Below, piece by piece: positions 7,008 through 14,990 of a DNA stretch of 64,000 nt. This DNA is from Amycolatopsis sp. CA-230715. Lineage in GTDB: Bacteria; Actinomycetota; Actinomycetes; Mycobacteriales; Pseudonocardiaceae. The position numbers and the translations under genes were made by a program. The notes beneath the pieces are model-generated. The model had not been told where the DNA came from, ran no database searches, and saw nothing but the letters and a program-made list of their open reading frames with translations. Numbering within the stretch: position 1 is the first letter of the stretch; each line of letters opens with the position of its first letter. The stretch spans positions 7,191,501-7,255,500 of the forward strand of contig NZ_CP059997.1 of assembly GCF_018736145.1 (NCBI RefSeq), given 5' to 3'.

Positions 7008-8036
7008 TCAGCGCGGGCGGGCGGTGCTCGCGCGCAGCACGACCTCGCCGCCCAGCCGCTTGACCCTGCTCCGGCTCTTCGTGCCGTTCGCGGCCAGCTC
7101 CATCGCCTGCGCGCCCAGTTCCTCCAACGGCAGTGCGACGGTGGTCAGCGGTGGCGTGAGGTCCCGCACCACCGGGATGTCGTCGAACCCGGCGAGCGAG
7201 ACGTCCCCGGGTACCGACACGCCCGCTTCGCGCAGCGCGGTGAGCGCGCCGATCGCCATCACGTCCGTCACCGCGAACACGCAGGTCGGTTTCCGCCCGG
7301 AGGCCAGCATCGCGTTCGCCGCCGCGTAGCCACCGTCGCGGGTGAACGCCGCTTCGAAGATGTCCTCTTCGGCCAGTTCGATCCCCGCTTCGGCGAGCGC
7401 CTCGCGGAAACCGCCGAGCCGGTCGACGACGGTGGTCAGCGCGCGCGGGCCGCTGAGCACCGCGAAGCTCCGGTGTCCCATGGCCAGCAGCGCCTTCGCC
7501 AGTTCGGCGGCGCCCTCGCGGTTCTCCGGCTGCACCGTGTCGACCTTGAGGCTGCGGTGCCTGCTCACCACCGCGACCTGCCCGCCGCCCTTGCGGTACG
7601 GATCCAGCTCGGCGGCCATCGCCTGTTCCCAGGCGCGGTCCTCGAAACCGGACCCGATCAGCAGGATCGCCGACGCGCGCTGGGCGCGGAACATCGACAC
7701 GTAGGCGATTTCCTTGCCGGGATCGCGAAAGGTGCTCGCCAGCATCACCAGCAACCCGTTCTCCCCGGCCACCCGCATCACGCCGCGCGCGATCGAGGCG
7801 AAGTACGGGTCGCTCACGTCGTGGCAGATCACGCCGACCGTGCGGTGCGAGGCGCCCGCGAGCGCCTGCGCGTGCGCGTTCGGCGTGTAGGCGAGGTCCG
7901 CGGCCGCGGAAACCACCCTGTCGCGCAGGTCGGGGCGCACGTTCGTGGTCCCGTTGAGCACGCGCGACGCGGTCGCCAGCGAAACACCCGCGCTCCTGGC
8001 GACGTCTTCGAGCGTCACGTGCGGCTGGCCGTTCAT
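7008..8036 (-). CDS. LacI family transcriptional regulator
   Basis: The protein is 342 aa. The N-terminal LacI helix-turn-helix (VTLEDVARSAGVSLATASRVLNGTTNVRPDLRDRVVSAAADLAYTPNAHAQAL) is followed by a periplasmic-binding-like effector domain with the usual GFDDIPVVRDLTPPLTTV segment near residue 280. It is divergent from the Gfo/Idh gene, with tandem operators between them. The same operator core precedes DUF993 at 3739, so this regulator probably represses both arms of the catabolic locus in response to a sugar or cyclitol. Confidence 0.9.
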   Translation of the reverse strand: MNGQPHVTLEDVARSAGVSLATASRVLNGTTNVRPDLRDRVVSAAADLAYTPNAHAQALAGASHRTVGVICHDVSDPYFASIARGVMRVAGENGLLVMLASTFRDPGKEIAYVSMFRAQRASAILLIGSGFEDRAWEQAMAAELDPYRKGGGQVAVVSRHRSLKVDTVQPENREGAAELAKALLAMGHRSFAVLSGPRALTTVVDRLGGFREALAEAGIELAEEDIFEAAFTRDGGYAAANAMLASGRKPTCVFAVTDVMAIGALTALREAGVSVPGDVSLAGFDDIPVVRDLTPPLTTVALPLEELGAQAMELAANGTKSRSRVKRLGGEVVLRASTARPR

Positions 8037-8110
8037 CCCGCCTCCTCCACCGGTGTCCCGTCTTGACCGTGCTGTTCGGCCGTGCTTACCCTACCGGACG
8101 AGGACGTTCT

Positions 8111-8136
8111 GAAAGCGCATTCAGAAAGCGCATTCA
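8111..8136. promoter_or_regulatory. Tandem LacI operators upstream of Gfo/Idh gene
   Basis: The 13-bp unit gaaagcgcattca occurs twice head to tail with no gap (8111-8123 and 8124-8136). Each is close to the LacI/GalR consensus palindrome. The pair lies between the divergent LacI and dehydrogenase genes. Confidence 0.65.
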
Positions 8137-8171
8137 GCCCGTCGTGGCCCGTTTTTTCGAGAAAGGGCGCG

Positions 8172-9326
8172 ATGCCGTCACCACACGAGCGGTCCGTCGG
8201 GATCGTGCTGAACGGGGTCACCGGCCGCATGGGCTACCGCCAGCACCTGGTGAGATCGGTACTGGCGATCAGGGAGCAGGGCGGGCTGCGCCTCGGCGAC
8301 GGGACGACGCTGTGGCCGGAACCCGTTCTCGTCGGCCGTAACGAAGCGAAGCTCGCCGAGATCGCGAAGCGGCACGGGCTCGACGGCTGGACGACGGATC
8401 TCGACGAAGCCCTGTCCGGCGCGGAGATCTACTTCGACGCGCAGGTGACCAGCGGGCGGCCGGACGCGGTGCGCAAGGCGATCGCGGCCGGGCTGCACGT
8501 CTACACCGAGAAGCCGATCGCGGAGGACACGGCGGGCGCGCTGGAACTGGCGCGGCTTGCGCGTGACGCGGGCGTCCGGCACGGCGTGGTGCAGGACAAG
8601 CTTTTCCTGCCGGGGCTGCGGAAGCTGAAGCGGCTCGTCGACGGCGGGTTCTTCGGCCGGATCCTGTCCGTGCGGGGCGAATTCGGCTACTGGGTGTTCG
8701 AAGGCGACTGGCAGGAGGCGCAGCGGCCGTCGTGGAACTACCGCGCCGAAGACGGCGGCGGGATCATCTCCGACATGTTCTGCCACTGGCGCTACGTGCT
8801 CGACGAGATCATCGCGCCGGTGCGCTCGGTGCAGTGCCTCGGCGCGACCGGGATCCTGGAACGGATCGACGAGCGCGGCGCGCGGTACACGGCGACCGCG
8901 GACGACGCGGCGTACGGGATCTTCGAGCTCGACGGCGGCGTGATCGCGCAGATCAACTCGTCGTGGACGACCAGGGTCTTCCGCGACGAGCTCGTCGAGT
9001 TCCAGGTCGACGGCACCGAGGGCAGCGCGGTCGCCGGGCTGCGCCGCTGCCGCGTGCAGCACCGCGCGACGACGCCGAAACCGGTGTGGAACCCGGATCT
9101 CCCCGCCACGGAGGACTTCCGTGCCCAGTGGCAGGAGGTGCCGGACAACGCGGAGTTCGACAACGGGTTCAAGGCACAGTGGGAACTTTTCCTCCGGCAC
9201 GTCATATCGGGCGAGCCGTTCCCGTGGGACTTCCTGGCGGGCGCCCGCGGTGTGCAGCTCGCCGAGCTGGGGCTGCGGGCGTGGCGCGAGGGGCGGCGCG
9301 TCGAGGTCCCCGAGCTGACCTTGTGA
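8172..9326 (+). CDS. Gfo/Idh/MocA family NAD(P)-dependent oxidoreductase
   Basis: The product is 384 aa. The Rossmann-like start IVLNGVTGRMGYRQHLVRSVLAI is followed by the family motif HVYTEKPIAEDTAGALELARLA near residues 115-135, which holds the EKP lysine. Then come the C-terminal sheet domain elements (GGGIISDMFCHWRYVLDEI). I chose the ATG at 8172 because agaaaggg precedes it and the tandem operators would otherwise fall inside the gene. It likely oxidises a sugar or cyclitol and acts with the DUF993 and isomerase products under the LacI regulator. The substrate is unknown. Confidence 0.85.
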   Translation: MPSPHERSVGIVLNGVTGRMGYRQHLVRSVLAIREQGGLRLGDGTTLWPEPVLVGRNEAKLAEIAKRHGLDGWTTDLDEALSGAEIYFDAQVTSGRPDAVRKAIAAGLHVYTEKPIAEDTAGALELARLARDAGVRHGVVQDKLFLPGLRKLKRLVDGGFFGRILSVRGEFGYWVFEGDWQEAQRPSWNYRAEDGGGIISDMFCHWRYVLDEIIAPVRSVQCLGATGILERIDERGARYTATADDAAYGIFELDGGVIAQINSSWTTRVFRDELVEFQVDGTEGSAVAGLRRCRVQHRATTPKPVWNPDLPATEDFRAQWQEVPDNAEFDNGFKAQWELFLRHVISGEPFPWDFLAGARGVQLAELGLRAWREGRRVEVPELTL

Positions 9327-9340
9327 CGACGATCTTCACG

Positions 9341-9371
9341 ACGGGCACCGGGTCATCCCGGTGCCCGTTTT
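9341..9371 (+). terminator. Rho-independent terminator after Gfo/Idh gene
   Basis: A perfect 12-bp stem (9341-9352 with 9357-9368) with a tcat loop is followed by a short T run. It sits 15 bp after the stop codon. Confidence 0.75.
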
Positions 9372-9606
9372 CCGTCGTGCCGGAAAATTTCCGCTGAACG
9401 CGCCAAAACCCTTCTGCCCCAACGGATTGTGGGCACATCACCAACCGTCGATCGCGGGTACCGGCGTCGGTTCTGTCGGTGCCCGGGTCCACAATGATCG
9501 AGACGGGGGAACGATCATCGCCGACACCACGAGATCGGTGTCGTGGCGAACCAAACGACCTCGCTCGCGCGTGTAGCGCAGCGAGCGAAAAAAGGGGGAC
9601 TGTTCG

Positions 9607-10764
9607 ATGGACGAGCGAAGACGGGTCGGCCTGTGGCTGATCGGGGCGCGCGGTTCGGTCGCGACGACCGCCGTCACCGGGTTGCTGGGGTTGCGGTCGC
9701 GAGTGGTCGAGCCGATCGGGTCGGTCAGCTCGGCGCCGGCGTTCGCGGGGGTGGGAGTACCGGAGTGGGAGCAGTTCGTGGTCGGCGGGCACGACATCGC
9801 CGCCACCCCGCTCGACAAGCGCGTCGAGCAGCTCGTGGACGCGGGTGTGATCCCGCACAGGGTGTTCGAGGCGGTCCGGCCGGGACTGTCCGCAGTGGAC
9901 GCCGAGATCCGGCCCGGCTACCACCCCGCGACGCACGACGGTTCGCAGCGCGAAGCGGCGAGCCGCATCACCGAGGACATCACCGGATTCGCCGCGCGCC
10001 ACGCGCTGGAACGGGTGGTGGTCGTCAACGTCTCCTCGACCGAACCGCCGTTCCCTTCCCTGCCCGAGCACGAGGATCTCGGCGCGCTGGAAGCCGCGCT
10101 CGCCGAACCGGGCCGCACGGTACTACCGCCGAGTTCGATCGCCGCCTACGCGGCCTTCCGCGCCGGGTGCTCCTACGTCGAGTTCACGCCGTCGACGGGC
10201 CCGCGCCTGCCCGCGCTCGCGCAACTGGCCGAACGGCTCGGGCTGCCCTACGCGGGGTCGGACGGCAAGACCGGTGAGACGCTCGTGCGCAGCGCGCTCG
10301 CGCCGCTGTTCACCACGCGTTCGCTCGAGGTGCGGTCGTGGGCGGGCACCAACCTGCTCGGCGGCGGTGACGGCAGGACGCTCGCCGACTCCGGGCACGC
10401 GGGCAGCAAGCTCGCCTCGAAGGGCAGGGGCCTGGCCACCCTGCTCGGCGGCGAGGTCACCGCGCCGCTGCACATCGACAACGTGCCCGAGCTCGGCGAG
10501 GAGAAGATCGCCTGGGATCACGTGTCGTTCCGCGGTTTCCTCGGTGCGCGGATGAGCTTGCAGTTCACCTGGACCGGGTTCGACTCGTCGCTCGCCGCGC
10601 CGCTCGTGCTCGACCTCGCCCGGTTCGCGGCGGCCGCGCACGCGGCCGGCCGCACCGGCGCGCTCGGTGCGCTGGGGTTCTTCTTCAAGGATCCGCTCGG
10701 CAGCGACGAGCACCGGCTCGCCGAGCAGTATTCGGCGCTGGTTTCCTGGGCGGCCGGGCTGTGA
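9607..10764 (+). CDS. Inositol-3-phosphate synthase family protein of the Ebo-type operon
   Basis: The product is 385 aa. The NAD-binding start VGLWLIGARGSVATTAVTGLLGL and the central SDGKTGETLVRSALAPLFTTR (with the family's catalytic-region Lys) match the myo-inositol-1-phosphate synthase family, as do the WAGTNLLGGGDG and HIDNVPEL segments. It is the first gene of a six-gene run with 4-bp or shorter overlaps. Canonical Ebo clusters carry a 3-dehydroquinate-synthase-like cyclase (EboD). Here this other NAD-dependent sugar-phosphate cyclase may fill that slot, which is inference. A ribosome site (aaaaaggggg) lies 10 bases before the ATG. Confidence 0.8.
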   Translation: MDERRRVGLWLIGARGSVATTAVTGLLGLRSRVVEPIGSVSSAPAFAGVGVPEWEQFVVGGHDIAATPLDKRVEQLVDAGVIPHRVFEAVRPGLSAVDAEIRPGYHPATHDGSQREAASRITEDITGFAARHALERVVVVNVSSTEPPFPSLPEHEDLGALEAALAEPGRTVLPPSSIAAYAAFRAGCSYVEFTPSTGPRLPALAQLAERLGLPYAGSDGKTGETLVRSALAPLFTTRSLEVRSWAGTNLLGGGDGRTLADSGHAGSKLASKGRGLATLLGGEVTAPLHIDNVPELGEEKIAWDHVSFRGFLGARMSLQFTWTGFDSSLAAPLVLDLARFAAAAHAAGRTGALGALGFFFKDPLGSDEHRLAEQYSALVSWAAGL

Positions 10765-11600
10765 ACGCGCGCGCCTTCGTCGAACTCGTTCGCGCGCCCG
10801 CGGCGCTGACCGTGCTCGGGGACACTGTCGCCGGGGCGGCGGCTGCCGGGGAACCGTTGCGGCGCAAGCGTTTGCTCCTGCCGTTGGCTTCGGCGTCGTT
10901 CTACTGGGCGGGGATGGCGCTCAACGACTGGGCCGATCGCGGAATCGACGCCGTCGAGCGGCCGGAGCGCCCGATCCCGTCCGGGCGGGTCAGCCCAGGC
11001 ACCGCGCTGGGCGTGGCGAGCGGGCTCACCTTGGCCGGGCTCGGCATCGCGACGGCAGCGGACGGCAGGCGCGGATTGCGCGCCGCGGTACCGGTGGCCG
11101 GTGCGGTGTGGGCGTACGACACGTGGTTGAAGCGCACCGCGGCGGCACCGCTGGCGATGGCGGCCTGCCGGGCGTTCGACGTGCTGATGGGTGGCCGCGC
11201 CCGGCTGGCCGCCGCCACCGTCGGGCTGCACACGCTCGGCGTCACCGCGTTGTCGGCGGGGGAGGTGCACGGGGGATCGCGCGCGGTCGCGCGGGCGAGC
11301 GTCGCGGGCACGGCCGTGTCGGCGGGGCTCGCGGTGAGCGGCGAGGCCAAACCGGCGCACCGGGCGGCCGCTGCCGGGTTCGCCGCGAGTTTCCTCGCCA
11401 CAGCGGGAAAACCCCAGCTCGACGCCGCGACGAAACCGTCGGCGCGGCTCGTCCGCAAAGCGACCGTCGGCGGTATCCACGGGATGGTGCCGTTGCAGGC
11501 CGCCCTCGCGGCGCGGCACGGGGCGGTGCGTTCGGCCGCGCTGCTGGCGGGAGTTTTGCCGCTGGCGGGAAAGCTCGCGAGGAAGGTGAGCCCCACATGA
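10761..11600 (+). CDS. eboC: EboC, UbiA-like prenyltransferase family membrane protein
   Basis: This 279-aa UbiA-superfamily protein has about 7-8 membrane segments. The first Asp-rich motif is NDWADRGIDAVERPERPIPSGRVSPG (NDxxDxxxD type, with the following RP-R-PIPSG signature) near residues 53-80, and a second acidic site is YDTWLKR at about 115. In Ebo clusters this protein is called EboC. UbiA enzymes transfer prenyl groups to aromatic or other acceptors in the membrane. The start overlaps the cyclase gene by 4 bp and the stop overlaps the next gene (atga), indicating one polycistronic message. Confidence 0.8.
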   Translation: MNARAFVELVRAPAALTVLGDTVAGAAAAGEPLRRKRLLLPLASASFYWAGMALNDWADRGIDAVERPERPIPSGRVSPGTALGVASGLTLAGLGIATAADGRRGLRAAVPVAGAVWAYDTWLKRTAAAPLAMAACRAFDVLMGGRARLAAATVGLHTLGVTALSAGEVHGGSRAVARASVAGTAVSAGLAVSGEAKPAHRAAAAGFAASFLATAGKPQLDAATKPSARLVRKATVGGIHGMVPLQAALAARHGAVRSAALLAGVLPLAGKLARKVSPT

Positions 11601-13015
11601 GGTTCGGATACGGCACCAACGGGTTCGCGAACCACCGGCTCGACGACGCGCTCGCGATCATCGCCGATCTCGGGTACACCGGCGTCGCGCTGACGCTCGA
11701 CCACCACCACCTCGATCCGTACGGCGAAGAGCTGGCGAGCGAAGTGCGGCGGGTCGCCGCGCGGCTCGGGGAACTGGGGTTGTCCACGGTGATCGAGACC
11801 GGCGCGCGGTACCTGCTCGACCCGCGCCGCAAGCACCACCCCACACTCGTCTCCGCCGATTCCGCGCCGCGTGTGGACTTCCTGAAGCGCGCGATCCGGA
11901 TCGCCGAGGAACTGGGGTCGGACTGCGTGTCGTTCTGGTCCGGCGTCGCCGACGACGGGATTCCCGCCGGACTGGCGTGGAAGCGGATGCGGAGCGCGCT
12001 CGAACCGGTGCTCGCCGAAGCGGCCGGGCGCGGGGTGCGGCTGGCGTGCGAACCGGAGCCGGGCATGGTCGTCCAGCACGTCACCGAGGCGTTGCGGCTG
12101 CGGGAAGAACTCGGCTCACCGGAGCTGCTCGGCATTACGCTCGACGTCGGGCACTGCGTCGCGGTGGAGCCGGTGAGCGCGGCGGAATGCGCACGCCTCG
12201 CCGGGCCGCTGCTGTTCAACGTCCAGCTCGACGACATGCGCCACGGCGTGCACGAACACCTCGAGTTCGGGGAGGGCGAGCTCGATCTCGCCGCGACGCT
12301 CGGGGCGCTCGCCGAAATCGGGTACACCGGGCTCGCCGCCGTCGAACTGCCCCGGCACAGCCATGCCGCGCCGGTGGTCGCCGAGCGGTGCATCGCGGCG
12401 CTGCGCGCGGCGTCGCCGGAAAACGCGTGGCTCACCGCGCGCGTGGCCGCGATCGAGGACGATCCGGTCGAGATCAGGACCGCTTTCCCCGCCGTCGGCC
12501 GCGAGATCGGCCGCCGCCCGCTCCACGGGGAAACCGACCCGGACGGGCTGGTGCACGGCACGGTCGACGACGCGGCCCGCGGGAAGCTGCTGGCCGCGCT
12601 CGGTGTCGCGCTCGACGGTGAAGACCTCGCCAAGGAAGTCCGCGAGCTGTACCGCTACGGCGACGACGCGGAACGCCGGGGTGTCCTGCGCGGCCTGCAC
12701 CTGCTGCCGGAGTCCGATCTGGACACCGTGCACGCCGGGCTGGAGCTGGTCGCGGATGCCTTGCGCAGCAACGACACCCGGCTCGTGGCGGCCGCGCTCG
12801 GGCCGTTCGCCGAAGCGCGGCTCGATCAGCGAAGCTGGCGGCACGGGGTGTTGAAGTGCCTGTTCATGGGGGTGCCGCTGGCCGCGGTGTCCGGGCTCGA
12901 TCGACGGCGGGACGCCGAGCTGAGCCGGATGGCCGCCGACTACGCGGCCGAACGAAAGGCGGCGGGCCGCGTGGTGCCCGCCGATGTCGACCTGATCCTG
13001 GAGGGTGGCGCCTGA
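11597..13015 (+). CDS. TIM-barrel isomerase fused to an EboA domain
   Basis: The product is 472 aa. Residues of about 1-265 form a xylose-isomerase-like TIM barrel (MRFGYGTNGFANHRLDDALAIIADLGYTGVALTLDHHHLDP; LACEPEPGMVV; GITLDVGHC; FNVQLDDM; LAAVELPRHSH) with metal-binding Glu, His and Asp at strand ends. Residues of about 290-472 form an alpha-helical region (AARGKLLAALG, LYRYGDDAERRGVLRGLHLL, DTRLVAAALGPFAEARLDQRSWRHGVLKCLFMGVPLAAVSGLDRRRDAELSRMAADYAAERKAAGR) that matches EboA. EboA and a barrel enzyme are thus joined in one chain. The overlap with both neighbours is 3-4 bp. Confidence 0.8.
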   Translation: MRFGYGTNGFANHRLDDALAIIADLGYTGVALTLDHHHLDPYGEELASEVRRVAARLGELGLSTVIETGARYLLDPRRKHHPTLVSADSAPRVDFLKRAIRIAEELGSDCVSFWSGVADDGIPAGLAWKRMRSALEPVLAEAAGRGVRLACEPEPGMVVQHVTEALRLREELGSPELLGITLDVGHCVAVEPVSAAECARLAGPLLFNVQLDDMRHGVHEHLEFGEGELDLAATLGALAEIGYTGLAAVELPRHSHAAPVVAERCIAALRAASPENAWLTARVAAIEDDPVEIRTAFPAVGREIGRRPLHGETDPDGLVHGTVDDAARGKLLAALGVALDGEDLAKEVRELYRYGDDAERRGVLRGLHLLPESDLDTVHAGLELVADALRSNDTRLVAAALGPFAEARLDQRSWRHGVLKCLFMGVPLAAVSGLDRRRDAELSRMAADYAAERKAAGRVVPADVDLILEGGA

Positions 13016-13881
13016 TGCGCATCTTCGATCCCCACATCCACATGACGTCGAGGACGACGGCCGACTACGAAGCGATGTACGACGCCGGTGTCCGCGCGCT
13101 CGTCGAGCCCGCGTTCTGGCTCGGGCAGCCGAGGACGAACGTCGGCTCGTTCACCGACTACTTCGACGGCCTGATCGGCTGGGAGCGCTTCCGCGCGGCG
13201 CAGTTCGGCATCCGCCACCACTGCACGATCGCGCTCAACCCCAAGGAGGCCAACGATCCGCGCTGCACCGAGGTGCTCGACGTGCTGCCGCGGTACCTGG
13301 CGAAGGACGGCGTGGTCGCGGTGGGCGAGGTCGGCTACGACTCGATGACCGAGGCCGAGGAGCACGCCTTCGCGCGCCAGCTGGAGCTGGCGAAGGAGTT
13401 CGCGCTCCCGGTGCTCGTGCACACGCCGCACCGCGACAAGCTCGCGGGAACCCGCCGGACCCTGGACGTGGTGAAGGAGTCCGGGGTGCCGCCGGAGCAC
13501 GTGGTGGTGGACCACCTCAACGAGGTCACCGTGGGCATGGTCGCCGAGTCCGGCTGCTGGATGGGGTTCTCGATCTACCCCGACACCAAGATGGACGAGC
13601 ACCGGATGGTGCGCATCCTCCGCGAGTTCGGCACCGATCGCGTGCTGGTGAACTCGGCCGCGGACTGGGGGAAGTCCGATCCGCTCAAGACCTACCGCAC
13701 CGGGGTCGCCATGCTCGCCAGCGGGTTCGGCGAGTCCGATGTGGACACAGTGCTGTGGGGGAACCCGGTGTCGTTCTACGGGCAGAGCGGCAGGCTCATG
13801 CTCGACGAGGTCCCGGCGGGCGAGTCCACCTTCGAGGGCAACTCCGTGCTGCGCGGTGCCCGTCCGGACGCGGTGGTCTGA
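13015..13881 (+). CDS. eboB: EboB, TatD family hydrolase
   Basis: The protein is 288 aa. It opens with the metal-binding IFDPHIHMTSRTTADYEAMYDAGVRALVEPAFW, the HxH site of the amidohydrolase/TatD fold. Further ligands appear at VGEVGYDSMTEAE (Glu), LVHTPHRDK (His) and VVVDHLNEVTVGMVAESG (His). NSAADWGKSDPLKTYRTG holds the final Asp. EboB is the TatD-like member of Ebo clusters. The start overlaps the preceding stop (tgatg), and the ATG of the next gene overlaps its own stop. The substrate is unknown. Confidence 0.85.
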   Translation: MRIFDPHIHMTSRTTADYEAMYDAGVRALVEPAFWLGQPRTNVGSFTDYFDGLIGWERFRAAQFGIRHHCTIALNPKEANDPRCTEVLDVLPRYLAKDGVVAVGEVGYDSMTEAEEHAFARQLELAKEFALPVLVHTPHRDKLAGTRRTLDVVKESGVPPEHVVVDHLNEVTVGMVAESGCWMGFSIYPDTKMDEHRMVRILREFGTDRVLVNSAADWGKSDPLKTYRTGVAMLASGFGESDVDTVLWGNPVSFYGQSGRLMLDEVPAGESTFEGNSVLRGARPDAVV

Positions 13882-14990
13882 TGCTGTCCTACTGCACCAA
13901 CGTCCACCCGGCGGAGGATCTCGACGGCGTCCTGCGCCAGCTGGACGCGTACGCCGTGCCGGTGCGCGAGTCGCTCGGACACGACAGGCTCGGCCTCGGG
14001 CTGTGGCTGGCGGCCCCGGTCGCGGCCGCGCTCGCCGAGGACGGAACGGCCCGGCGCAGGCTACGGGCCGAACTGGACGCGCGCGGGCTCGCCGTGCGGA
14101 CGATGAACGCGTTCCCGTACGGCGGTTTCCACGACGAGGTGGTCAAGCACGCCGTCTACCATCCGAAGTGGACAGACGCGTCGCGCCTGCGGTACACCGC
14201 CGACTGCGTGGCGGTGCTCAGGGACCTGCTCCCCGACGACGCGGCGTTCGGCAGCATCTCGACGCTGCCGCTCGCGTGGCGGACCCCGTGGAGCCGTGCC
14301 GACGACGAAGCCGCGACAGCCGCGTTCACCGCGCTGACCGGCGTGCTGGGCGGTGAGCGGCCGGTCAAGCTCGCCGTCGAACCCGAACCGGGCTGCGTTC
14401 TCGACACGGTCGCCGACGCGGTGGGCTGGCTCGCCGGGCGGGTCGATCCCGAGCACATCGGCCTGTGCCTGGACACCTGCCACCTCGCGGTGTCCTTCGC
14501 GGACCCCGCCGAGACGGTCGCGTCGATCTACCGCGCGGGTCTGCGGGTCATGAAGGTCCAGGTGTCGGCCGCGTTGCACGTCGCGGATCCCGGCAGCGCC
14601 GGGGCGCGCGCCGCGCTCGCCGAGTTCGTCGAACCGCGGTACCTGCACCAGACGCGCGAGCTGTCCCCGTCCGGTGCGGTGCTGGCCGCCGACGATCTGC
14701 CGGAGGCGCTGGACCGGTTGCCTGCCGAGGGCCCGTGGCGGGTGCACTTCCACGTTCCGTTGCACACGCGGCCGTTCGCCCCGCTTTCGTCCACAACGGA
14801 CGTCATCGAGCGGAGTGTCGAGGCGCTCGGGCGCGAGATCGGTGATCCGGCCGAGTTCCCGCATCTCGAAGTCGAGACCTACACCTGGCACGTGCTGCCC
14901 GAGGCGCACCGCCAGGACCTCGCCGGCGGTATCGCCGACGAACTGCGCTGGGCGCACCGCACCCTGCTCGCCGAAAGGGCACCCGCATGA
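13881..14990 (+). CDS. eboE: EboE, xylose-isomerase-like TIM barrel protein
   Basis: The product is 369 aa, beginning MLSYCTNVHPAEDLDGVLRQLDAYAVPVRESLG, which is typical of EboE. Barrel signatures follow: TMNAFPYGGFHDEVVKHAVYHPKW, LAVEPEPGCVLDTV, IGLCLDTCHLAVSF and MKVQVSAALHV, with RVHFHVPLHTRPF and PHLEVETYTWHVLP near the end. It has no clear local gene copy in the usual inositol pathway. It overlaps both neighbours by 1-4 bp. In cyanobacteria Ebo genes are needed for export or maturation of the scytonemin monomer; the product in actinomycetes is unknown. Confidence 0.85.
   Translation: MLSYCTNVHPAEDLDGVLRQLDAYAVPVRESLGHDRLGLGLWLAAPVAAALAEDGTARRRLRAELDARGLAVRTMNAFPYGGFHDEVVKHAVYHPKWTDASRLRYTADCVAVLRDLLPDDAAFGSISTLPLAWRTPWSRADDEAATAAFTALTGVLGGERPVKLAVEPEPGCVLDTVADAVGWLAGRVDPEHIGLCLDTCHLAVSFADPAETVASIYRAGLRVMKVQVSAALHVADPGSAGARAALAEFVEPRYLHQTRELSPSGAVLAADDLPEALDRLPAEGPWRVHFHVPLHTRPFAPLSSTTDVIERSVEALGREIGDPAEFPHLEVETYTWHVLPEAHRQDLAGGIADELRWAHRTLLAERAPA

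Noticed and set aside
9480..9560. Inverted repeat near gccgacaccacgagatcggtgtcg as operator of the Ebo operon
   Set aside because: The pairing is short and ambiguous, with several overlapping ways to fold, so I do not list it as a site.
13005..13880. Open frame in +3 relative to eboB, and the large minus-strand frame at 14879-16624
   Set aside because: Both are shadows of the Ebo operon genes, which have matching families, ribosome sites and 1-4 bp overlaps.
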